A stretch of 6,961 nt of DNA from an uncultured Bacilli bacterium (lineage in GTDB: Bacteria > Bacillota_I > Bacilli_A > RFN20 > CAG-449): assembly GCA_947593895.1 (NCBI GenBank), contig CANQDY010000068.1:1-6961 (forward strand), written 5' to 3'. The notes below the pieces were generated by a model. That model saw nothing but the letters and a program-made list of their open reading frames with translations. It was not told where the DNA came from and ran no database searches. Below are positions 1 through 5,081 of this stretch, one piece after another (the first letter of the stretch is position 1; each line of letters opens with the position of its first letter). The position numbers and the translations under genes were made by a program.

Positions 1-1
1 T

Positions 2-46
2 AATGAAAAAGACAAAAAAGAACTCAAAGATGAGTTGAAAAAATAA
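2..46 (+). CDS. C-terminal tail of a gene entering from the left edge (partial)
   Basis: Reading from base 2, fourteen codons end at TAA (44-46) and encode NEKDKKELKDELKK, a strongly charged, probably helical tail. Lysine-rich tails like this are common at the ends of proteins in this kind of AT-rich genome, and the next gene follows on the same strand, so I read it as the end of an upstream gene. Nothing about function can be said. A chance open frame this short cannot be excluded. Confidence 0.35.
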   Translation, partial: NEKDKKELKDELKK

Positions 47-76
47 AAAATATTATTTTTTGAGTTTATTATCTTT

Positions 77-709
77 TTGACAGAAGGAGATATTTTTATC
101 GCAAAAAATGGCAAAATAGAATTAATAAAACGCAATGGTAGGTGGGCTAATTTTTCTTACCAAAGTTTTTTAAATGTTATGGAAAGATATAAAAATACTG
201 AGAATATTGATAAACAAATTTTGATGGAAGTTTTTTCTAGCGCTATTGATGTTTCATTATCTCATTGTGGTGGAATTATCGCAATAGTAAAAGATGGAAT
301 GGAATTGAAAGTTAAAGAAGAAACTATTCTTAGTGAATGTGATAATCTTTTTGTTTCTAAGAATGATGATGAGCTTAGAGAAGAACTTAATAAAAGTGGT
401 GAAAAAAATTATAATATTGAAAAACGACTCTATAAAAGAAATATTATTAAAAATTTATTAAATGGTAAGAAATTATTTATAGATATAGATAGAAAATTGA
501 GAGCTGAATTAATTGGTTTAGATGGAGCAACAATTATTCAAAAAGATGGTTCAGTTGTTGCGTTTGGTGCTATTATTCAAAATGAAAAGGGATCAACTGG
601 TGGAGGAAGAGGAGCAGCAGCTAAATTTTTATCTGATTACAGCGGTTTTGCAATCAAAATTTCAACAGATGGTTATATGGATAAGAAATTGAAATATTAT
701 ATTAAATGA
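77..709 (+). CDS. Divergent DisA_N-like (diadenylate cyclase fold) domain protein, start uncertain
   Basis: Numbering from the TTG at 77, residues 51-74 form a helix leading into a hydrophobic strand, GGIIAIVKDG. After a charged, helical stretch (95-145) come DGATIIQKDGSVVAFGAII (149-167) and GSTGGGRGAAAKFLSDYSG followed by FAIKISTDGYM (172-201). This order matches the DisA_N fold, where a DGA motif is followed by GTRHRAA and a strand ending near an ETG-like turn. The DGA is kept, but the RHR motif that binds ATP phosphates in true c-di-AMP synthases is replaced by GGGRG. I therefore infer a nucleotide-sensing or otherwise non-canonical relative, cytoplasmic and soluble (no membrane segment). 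The start is unclear: TTG at 77 has no SD, while a perfect SD (84-90) lies 7 bases before an in-frame ATC at 98, giving about 203 aa. The next in-frame ATG is at 178 and would cut into the fold. The gene ends in TGA. Confidence 0.65.
   Translation: MTEGDIFIAKNGKIELIKRNGRWANFSYQSFLNVMERYKNTENIDKQILMEVFSSAIDVSLSHCGGIIAIVKDGMELKVKEETILSECDNLFVSKNDDELREELNKSGEKNYNIEKRLYKRNIIKNLLNGKKLFIDIDRKLRAELIGLDGATIIQKDGSVVAFGAIIQNEKGSTGGGRGAAAKFLSDYSGFAIKISTDGYMDKKLKYYIK
84..90 (+). promoter_or_regulatory. Strong ribosome binding site facing an ATC codon
   Basis: AAGGAGA lies 7 bases before ATC at 98-100, which is in frame with the DisA_N-like protein. No ATG, GTG or TTG sits at a suitable distance and in frame. 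The TTG at 77 is upstream of this SD, so using it would bury the SD inside the coding sequence. Either ATC is the real start, or an ATG has mutated. Confidence 0.6.
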
Positions 710-748
710 AAGCACTTATGTTTTATAATATATTGAATATAATATTGA

Positions 749-790
749 TGAAAACATTGACAAATATTTTTTTGTACTACAATGTTTTCA
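749..790. repeat. 11-bp perfect inverted repeat overlapping a promoter-like sequence
   Basis: TGAAAACATTG (749-759) and CAATGTTTTCA (780-790) are perfect reverse complements. A second short arm pair, ACAAA (760-764) and TTTGT (771-775), lies inside, so the whole can fold as a long hairpin with a 4-base bulge. No T-run follows on either strand, so it is a poor terminator. It covers the TTGACA and TACAAT boxes at 757-783, as expected for an operator. Confidence 0.6.
757..783 (+). promoter_or_regulatory. Putative sigma-A promoter
   Basis: TTGACA (757-762) is a perfect -35 box. TACAAT (778-783) is a 5 of 6 match to -10, with a spacer of 15 bases, shorter than the ideal 17. Transcription would start near 790 and run into the terminator-like hairpin at 883-919, with no sensible open frame between them. 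The short spacer is the main doubt. Confidence 0.45.
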
Positions 791-919
791 CTTAAAAGGT
801 GATATAACATCGCATGTTAATATCAGATTAGCTTTTAATTGTTTGATTAATAGTTAAGTACAGCAAATAAGTATTATTTGTTAAAAAGTCTGGGTCCAAT
901 TGGAACTTGGCTTTTTTTA
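790..919 (+). ncRNA. Candidate structured small RNA or orphan attenuator leader
   Basis: Between the promoter-like pair and the terminator-like hairpin lie compact hairpins. TGATATAACAT (800-810), loop CGC, ATGTTAATATCA (814-825) pairs with a single bulge. TTAAT/ATTAA (835-839 and 846-850) is a weaker one. GCAAATAA (863-870), loop GTA, TTATTTGT (874-881) is an 8-bp stem with one G-U pair. The only open frame with an SD-like sequence is MLISD. I cannot match the stretch to a riboswitch, T-box, 6S, tmRNA or SRP RNA pattern I know. It could be a free-standing RNA of about 130 bases, or the leader of a gene lost when the pseudogene region formed. Confidence 0.4.
883..919 (+). terminator. Imperfect intrinsic terminator
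   Basis: AAAAGTCTGGGTCC pairs with GGAACTTGGCTTTT around an AATT loop, with G-U pairs and two mismatches, and is followed by a T-run at 911-919. The stem is imperfect, but hairpin plus T-run is the standard arrangement. It would end the candidate RNA above or read-through from the DisA_N-like gene. Confidence 0.6.
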
Positions 920-1098
920 TTGTGCGATTTGTGTAAAATATTTTTCGTAATTCTTGTGATGTTTTGAAAAAAAATAAAAAAAGTATCCAAAAAATTAGCA
1001 CAACAAAATTATGATGTTATAAAAATGCTGATTATAAGAAAAGTTTCACTGAAAAATATTTTAAAAATATACTTTAAAGATGCTATAATTCAAACATA
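920..1098. other. AT-rich spacer without a recognisable gene
   Basis: No open frame of meaningful length and no family resemblance could be seen on either strand. TATAAT at 1084-1089 is a perfect -10 box just upstream of the rarA remnant, but no convincing -35 box lies 16-18 bases before it. It may be the old promoter of that gene, in which case the original mRNA would have been almost leaderless. Confidence 0.5.
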
Positions 1099-1220
1099 AT
1101 TGATTTATTAGAACAAAAAAATAAAAAATATCCATTGGCTTTTAAAATACGACCATCGACTCTTGATGAAATTATAGGATATTAGCATATTATTGGTAAA
1201 AATAAGTTGTTATATAGAGC
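1099..1220 (+). pseudogene. rarA/mgsA N-terminal remnant (AAA+ clamp-loader-like recombination factor)
   Basis: Frame 1 reads IDLLEQ, then KKYPLAFKIRPSTLDEIIG, a stop codon (TAG, 1183-1185), then HIIGKNKLLYRAI. This is the N-terminus of RarA/MgsA, a replication-fork maintenance ATPase, where the family pattern is PLA-x-x-x-RP-x-TLDE-x-x-GQ-x-H-x-x-G-x-x-x-LL-x-R. The family glutamine and acidic residue after the glycine have become tyrosine and stop, and the expected start ATG is ATT (1099-1101). The Walker A region that should follow is missing: the similarity stops at about 1220, where a different gene remnant begins in another frame. Only about 40 of the usual 400-plus residues survive, so it is certainly non-functional. 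A functional copy is probably elsewhere in the genome. Confidence 0.75.
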
Positions 1221-1408
1221 AATTTTTTTATTACCGATTGTCTTGGTAACAGAAACACGCTCGAATATCTCGGTATATGGGAATCAATCAACAAACCGAA
1301 TTTTAATTATGGCGAATCGTCGTAATTAAAAGCAAAGTTGGACTCAACAGCTTCAAGATCAGTGTCAAAGAATTTAAATGTCTAAAAAATAAAGAACAAA
1401 AGCAGCTT
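1221..1408 (+). pseudogene. KilA-N domain protein remnant with frameshift and internal deletion
   Basis: Frame 3 from 1221 reads FFITDCLGNRNTLEYLGIWE, then SINKPNFNYGE, ending at TAA (1323-1325). The similarity continues in frame 2 with IKSKVGLNSFKISVKEF (1325-1375). This is the core of the KilA-N DNA-binding domain found in phage and mobile-element proteins, with the pattern NRNT-x-E-x-LG-x-WE-x-x-x-NP-x-F and x-x-AGLNSF. After SVKEF the frame runs straight to CLKNKEQKQL, which I recall as resembling the region after the KilA-N core in long family members (EF-x-RLKEEEQKQL). If so, the middle of the gene has been deleted between two similar lysine-glutamate-aromatic sites. The start, the frame and the C-terminus are all lost. 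Confidence 0.7.
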
Positions 1409-1606
1409 TTTATTCATGATTTCTTATGTATTCATCCATTTAATGATGGAAATGGAAGAATGAGCAGGTTGTTAACAACCTTACTTCTATCTCGCAGTGG
1501 CTTTTATGTAGGTAAGTATATATCACTAGAAGCAAAAATAGCTAAAAACAAGGATTTGTATTATAATTCTTTGAGTCAATCACAATTTGGTTGTAAAGAA
1601 AAATAA
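1409..1606 (+). pseudogene. Fic-family (Fido) protein C-terminal remnant
   Basis: In frame 2, FIHDFLCIHPFNDGNGRMSR is followed by LLTTLLLSRSGFYVGKYIS and a charged helix, ending at TAA (1604-1606). HPFNDGNGR (1433-1459) is the complete Fic catalytic motif HPF-x-(D/E)GNGR-x-x-R, which in active members transfers AMP or another nucleotide to target proteins. The N-terminal half of the domain, including any regulatory helix and the helices before the motif, is missing, and the C-terminus stops soon after the motif. Its frame is open back to 1307, but the upstream part is the KilA-N remnant, so a 99-codon open stretch (1307-1606) is a chance fusion. Without a start codon or an SD it should not be translated, although the motif itself is undamaged. 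Confidence 0.8.
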
Positions 1607-1776
1607 TTTAATCCAAATTTTTAAAACGGGATTTAAAAACAATTTAATAATATTATTTTAGATTAGAATTTAATCAATCTGTTTCTTCATATATTGTTAT
1701 TAAACAATAAATTTATTTGTTAATAATACTTTTTTACTTTACAAGTGAAGAATATTGTTTAATAATATATGTGAGA
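1607..1776. promoter_or_regulatory. Leader region with repeated TTGTT-AATAA elements and weak promoter boxes
   Basis: No gene is visible. TTGTTATTAA (1695-1704), TTGTTAATAAT (1717-1727) and TTGTTTAATAAT (1755-1766) form three similar copies in the same direction. The first and last also form a 13-bp perfect inverted repeat: TTATTAAACAATA (1697-1709) with TATTGTTTAATAA (1753-1765). Possible promoter boxes include TTTACA (1738-1743) with TAATAT (1763-1768), spacer 19, and TTGTTA (1717-1722) with TACAAG (1740-1745), spacer 17. None is strong enough to name confidently. GATTA/TAATC (1661-1675) is a small hairpin without a T-run. The repeats could bind a regulator, but in such AT-rich DNA some similarity arises by chance. 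Confidence 0.4.
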
Positions 1777-1792
1777 ATGAAAGCGCTATCAT
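1777..1792. promoter_or_regulatory. CcpA catabolite-responsive element (cre)
   Basis: ATGAAAGCGCTATCAT matches every position of the cre consensus WTGNNARCGNWWWCAW. It lies about 90 bases before the start of the degenerate EAL gene and downstream of the candidate promoter boxes, a position where CcpA typically represses by blocking elongation. This suggests that the locus is turned down when a preferred sugar is present. CcpA itself is not in the window. Confidence 0.75.
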
Positions 1793-1879
1793 AACTTGAA
1801 CTTGCTTTTTTCGGATTCTAAAAATGTATTTATAGTTTCTGATTTGATTTTGCGTTTCTTATTTGGAAAGGAAATACTT

Positions 1880-2905
1880 ATGGAAAACATGCAGATGGAT
1901 AATCGAGTTGTAAATTCCAATAATTCTTTTTCTAATATTAGAAAAGGCAAAGAAATTAAGGTTGATACGCACATAAAAGAAAAACTTGAAAAGCTAAATA
2001 GAGAAAAGCGTAGAAGACTTGCCTTAGAAAGAAAAGAACAAAAAAAGATTAGTCAAGCTGCTTTAAGAAAAGAGAAATTCCAAAGTGAGGCAGTAAAAGA
2101 GGCAAGAAGAAGTGAGAATAGAGTTAATGCAAAAATTTCTAAAGCAAAAACTAATAAAGAAAATAAAATGGATAACGCTAAACTAAATCAGGCTCGAGAG
2201 AGAGTTCTCAGAGCGGTTAGAACTCCTTATACATATTATTATTACGCCAGTAAGAATGTTTCAAATGTTCCAGTGTTTACTAATGTCTGTCAATGTTTAA
2301 ATGATAAATTTGCAGATCGAATTTATCAACCACAATATTTTGCTATTGCCGAACAATCAGATCGTATATTTGATATTAATGGAGTTTTGATTACTCATGC
2401 AATTGGTGTAGCTTTATCTCACCCAAAAGAAAGATTTTTAGTGCAGGTTTCTCCTAAATATTTAGAAAAGAAGGAAAGACTTGAAGAATTAGAATTACTT
2501 TTAGAAAATGTTCCATCTAATTTGATATTATGCTTTGATGCCAGAACATTAGTTATGGCTGGATCTTTTGCTCGTTCACATTTAATTTCTTTAGTGGAAA
2601 AATATCAATTACAAATTTTAATCGATAATCCAGAAACGGAACGACTATCAATATTATTTGATTATCCATTTAAGTATATCAGGCTTGATAATCGATACTT
2701 CACTGATAGAACTGAAAACAAAAAAATGTTTCTTCGCTTCTTAGTGGATTATTGTAAAAAGAAAAATATCGATATATGCGCTAAATATATTGAAACTAAA
2801 GAGGATATGGAATGGATGCAAACCAATGGAGTCAGATATCTTGAAGGAAATTACATTCAATGTGCAAAGAAAACAGTTAAAGCTGCCATAGAAGTTAAAG
2901 AGTAG
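1880..2905 (+). CDS. Coiled-coil protein with a degenerate EAL domain
   Basis: 341 aa, cytoplasmic, no signal or membrane segment. Residues about 33-112 are rich in Lys, Arg, Glu and Ala and should form a long basic helix or coiled coil. From about 130 to 330 the order of EAL-domain landmarks is recognisable: PQYFAIAEQSDRI (151-163), LVQVSP (187-192), LILCFD where active enzymes have an E-T-E strand (215-220), LIDNPETERLSIL for DDFGTGYSSL (247-259), IRLDNRYF for KID-x-x-F (267-274), and AKYIETKED with GVRYLEGNY for AEGVET and G-x-x-x-QGYY (301-325). The signature EAL stretch, the second Asp of DDF, the catalytic Lys and the AEG Glu are replaced, so c-di-GMP hydrolysis is not expected; a receptor or protein-binding role is likelier. 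I start it at ATG 1880, 7 bases after AAAGGA (1867-1872). An in-frame TTG at 1796 has no SD. It leads the locus, 36 bases ahead of the next gene. Confidence 0.7.
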   Translation: MENMQMDNRVVNSNNSFSNIRKGKEIKVDTHIKEKLEKLNREKRRRLALERKEQKKISQAALRKEKFQSEAVKEARRSENRVNAKISKAKTNKENKMDNAKLNQARERVLRAVRTPYTYYYYASKNVSNVPVFTNVCQCLNDKFADRIYQPQYFAIAEQSDRIFDINGVLITHAIGVALSHPKERFLVQVSPKYLEKKERLEELELLLENVPSNLILCFDARTLVMAGSFARSHLISLVEKYQLQILIDNPETERLSILFDYPFKYIRLDNRYFTDRTENKKMFLRFLVDYCKKKNIDICAKYIETKEDMEWMQTNGVRYLEGNYIQCAKKTVKAAIEVKE

Positions 2906-2941
2906 AATCTTACAAATGATAGATAAAAGAAAGGAGGACGT

Positions 2942-3985
2942 ATGCCAGATTCATTGAACATGGGAAATGTTAACGTAATTAAAAAAGCGAAAAGAAGAAG
3001 ATTTACAGTCGTTTTGATGATTGGCGTATTAGCCTTCTCAATTGGAACTTCTGCATATTATTTGGTTGACTCTATGGTTACTGAAAATTCATACAAGGTG
3101 TATGTTTCAGGAAGTAATAATGCAATGGGATTACAGTTATCTTATGATCCATTATTTGGTAAAGGTTACTATGATTTAACCGGTAAGGGATTACGAATTG
3201 AAGATAATTCTCGTCGAGGCTTATCTTATGGTAGTAGTTCTATATCAGGTCATGGAACAAGAAATTATGATGTATTATCTTATTTAATGTCAGTTGGTTC
3301 AAATCAAGAAAATACAGTTAATACCAATGTCTATGATAATGGTAGGGTTGGTGAAGCTAATGGTGATCAATTCCTGACTAGTAAATTTTACTTAAAGAAT
3401 ACTCAGGAATCTGATGAATTAAACGCAAAAAATGGAGTTGTTCATTATGCAATTGGTTTAACCATTGATAAAGATGTTAAGAATGCTGCAAGAGCAATAA
3501 GATTTGCCTTAATTGAAATTAAAGATGAAGAAAGCATCTATAATTATTCAACAGGTGAATACAATAACGAAGCATTTTATATGAATGTATTTGCTCAACC
3601 AAAAGTTGAAGAACTTGAAAATGGTGATACCAAAATTTATACCGGAGATGAAGAAGATTCCCAAGAATATGTTGCTTCAACAATCACAGGACAATTTACT
3701 AATGATGAAAATCCTTCATTAGTAATGAATCCAAATAAAGGACATGAAGAAGATACTGAAGGATGGAAATGCACAAATTTACATTATAGTGAGGATAAAA
3801 TTTGGTATTATGATTCACTTAAACATGAAAAAGATGAATCCAGACAAGTATTTTCTTTAAATCCACAAGAAACAAGAGCTTATGTCGTGGCCGCATGGTA
3901 TGAGGCTAGTGATCCAGATCATAAAAACGAAATTATGGCTGGATACTCATCGTTCACATTCACTTTCTATGCAGTGGAGGAATAA
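2942..3985 (+). CDS. Exported or membrane-anchored protein with a SipW-type signal sequence
   Basis: 347 aa. A basic N-terminus (KKAKRRR, 14-20) is followed by a hydrophobic segment (21-42) that ends IGTSAYYLVDS (34-44). This resembles the end of TasA-like signal peptides, where G-T-x-A is followed by aromatic residues and then D. Cleavage after Ala38 is the likely SipW site. The remainder is acidic, Asn-, Gly- and Tyr-rich, without further membrane segments, and probably folds largely as beta strands. The C-terminal part (304-345: FSLNPQETRAYVVAAWYEA, then SSFTFTFYA) looks like a beta-sandwich edge. There is one cysteine (277), no sortase motif and no lipobox. The SD AAGGAGG (2931-2937) is strong, with a short 4-base spacer. 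By position it is a second substrate of the downstream signal peptidase and may be a minor subunit, a tip or an anchor. I do not recognise a named family for the mature part. Confidence 0.7.
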   Translation: MPDSLNMGNVNVIKKAKRRRFTVVLMIGVLAFSIGTSAYYLVDSMVTENSYKVYVSGSNNAMGLQLSYDPLFGKGYYDLTGKGLRIEDNSRRGLSYGSSSISGHGTRNYDVLSYLMSVGSNQENTVNTNVYDNGRVGEANGDQFLTSKFYLKNTQESDELNAKNGVVHYAIGLTIDKDVKNAARAIRFALIEIKDEESIYNYSTGEYNNEAFYMNVFAQPKVEELENGDTKIYTGDEEDSQEYVASTITGQFTNDENPSLVMNPNKGHEEDTEGWKCTNLHYSEDKIWYYDSLKHEKDESRQVFSLNPQETRAYVVAAWYEASDPDHKNEIMAGYSSFTFTFYAVEE

Positions 3986-4289
3986 AAGCATAGAAACTAA
4001 ATTAGATTTATAAAATATTTATTAATGTATTTGTAAAGGAAAAGGAGATAGCAATTTATGAAAACTTTAAGACGGGGTTGAATGAAAGAGTTAATTAGCT
4101 TAATTGTTAATTTGTTAAATTGGTAACTGATACTTGACGTTAAGTCAGTAAATAATAGTACTAAGTGATTTGATATAAAACAATTAAATTAATTAAACAC
4201 ACTGGTTGTTATTAAATGAGTACTTCACAAACTAATAAATATTTTTTAAATAAAAAAATTCATAAATGAATAAAAAAGGGAGATAAATT
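3986..4289. promoter_or_regulatory. Regulatory spacer before the TasA-like gene, with mini-ORFs and a quasi-palindrome
   Basis: AAAGGAGAT (4041-4049) followed by ATG 4058 is a better ribosome site than those of some real genes here, yet it opens only seven codons (MKTLRRG, TGA at 4079-4081). A second ATG directly follows the stop (4082) and opens MKELISLIVNLLNW (to 4126). A quasi-palindrome, ACTG-AT-ACTT-GACGTT-AAGT-CAGT (4126-4149), contains TTGACG (4134-4139), which could be a -35 box, although only weak -10 matches follow (TAGTAC, 4156-4161). TGATATAAA (4171-4179) is a good extended -10 without a clear -35. No terminator follows the upstream gene. Overall the spacer probably holds the TasA-like gene's own promoter. 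Confidence 0.4.
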
Positions 4290-4928
4290 ATGAAAAAAAG
4301 ATTAATTATTACTTCAGCTTTAATGACATGCTTATTAGGAGCATCATTAGCTACAGGAACTTACGCTTGGTATCAAGCAACAGCGGGAAGTTTAGATTAT
4401 AAAATTGCTACAAAGGGTAATATTTCAACAAAAGAAAATTCATATGAACTTGGAAAATTTGAAATTACTGCTGTTTTAGGAGATGTGAGTACTGAAGTTG
4501 ATTTAACTGATGAAACGGGTCACACTTATTATTACTTACCTGATAAAAATACTAAGGTAGATGCAGGTGTTGCTACTACCCCACAAGGAGAATCTACAGT
4601 TGGAATTACTATCAAATATGTTGGTGAAGATAATTTAAGTGATGCTCAAATTAAAGCGTTGTGGGAAACTTCAGGAGAGGATTCTATTACTGTTACATTA
4701 AAAGCATCGAATAATGCAAAAGTTGGTAAAAAAGATTCTTCTAGTTTTATAGCTGCTAGTGGAAATAATAGTGTTACATTTACTTTTGAAACTAATGAAA
4801 TTACTTTTGAAAGTAAGATTTATACATCGACAATGCAAAATTGGTGCTATGGTGTTGCAGGACAAGATAGTGTTGAAGAAAAAGTATCAAATGGCACAGT
4901 AGTGGCTACACCTGCAAAAACTGAATAG
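4290..4928 (+). CDS. TasA/camelysin-like secreted protein, probable fibre subunit
   Basis: 212 aa. The N-terminus MKKRLIITSA, a hydrophobic core and ATGTYAWYQATAGSLDYKIA (21-40) closely follow the layout of TasA and other SipW-processed proteins, in which GT-x-A comes just before the cleavage site and an aromatic pair. The likely cut is after Ala26, leaving about 186 residues. The mature part has alternating hydrophobic and polar strands, is rich in Thr, Ser, Val and Gly, and has one cysteine (186) and no anchor, which suits a secreted beta-sandwich subunit that polymerises or coats the cell. Family assignment rests on the signal region, size and neighbourhood rather than on a diagnostic mature motif. 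The SD GGGAG (4278-4282), 7 bases ahead, and a terminator 45 bases after the stop suggest a transcript made in quantity by itself. Confidence 0.7.
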   Translation: MKKRLIITSALMTCLLGASLATGTYAWYQATAGSLDYKIATKGNISTKENSYELGKFEITAVLGDVSTEVDLTDETGHTYYYLPDKNTKVDAGVATTPQGESTVGITIKYVGEDNLSDAQIKALWETSGEDSITVTLKASNNAKVGKKDSSSFIAASGNNSVTFTFETNEITFESKIYTSTMQNWCYGVAGQDSVEEKVSNGTVVATPAKTE

Positions 4929-4969
4929 ATTGAAATAAATAGTTTTATTCCGTCTTAAATTAACTGATA

Positions 4970-5017
4970 GAAATCTAGGGTGAAATTTTTTTCACCCTAG
5001 AAATTTCTTTATTTTTC
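4970..5017 (+). terminator. Strong intrinsic terminator after the TasA-like gene
   Basis: TCTAGGGTGAAA (4974-4985) and TTTCACCCTAGA (4990-5001) are perfect 12-bp reverse complements around a TTTT loop. GAAA and TTTC outside them extend the stem past a 2-base bulge. A T-rich run follows (5005-5017). It separates the TasA-like gene from the signal peptidase gene, so the latter depends on read-through or on a promoter not clearly visible in 5018-5081. Confidence 0.88.
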
Positions 5018-5081
5018 TAAGATAACTGATGCTAATTATTTTTGAAAAATAAAAAAATATGCTAGAAAGAGAGCTTGAATT

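Noticed and set aside
77..82. TTGACA as a -35 box for a promoter inside the DisA_N-like gene
   Set aside because: No -10-like sequence lies 15-19 bases downstream.
1307..1606. 99-codon open frame containing the Fic motif as a real gene
   Set aside because: It has no start codon with an SD, and its first third is the KilA-N remnant in frame by chance.
1646..1657. Palindrome AATAATATTATT as a terminator or operator
   Set aside because: It is only A and T, too weak as a hairpin, without a following T-run, and expected by chance in this composition.
1796..1879. Longer form of the EAL-like protein starting at TTG 1796
   Set aside because: No SD precedes this TTG and it nearly touches the cre site; ATG 1880 has AAAGGA at the right distance.
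1789..1974. Minus-strand open frame of 61 codons
   Set aside because: Antisense to the leader and start of the EAL-like gene; no SD and no family resemblance.
4058..4126. TGA read as tryptophan (Mollicutes code), joining the two mini-ORFs into one 22-residue peptide
   Set aside because: All tryptophans in the intact genes use TGG and the DisA_N-like gene ends in TGA, so there is no evidence for the alternative code.
4124..5030. TAACTGAT recurring at 4124, 4961 and 5023 in intergenic DNA
   Set aside because: A further copy lies inside the TasA-like coding region (4504), and flanks share nothing more, so chance is sufficient.
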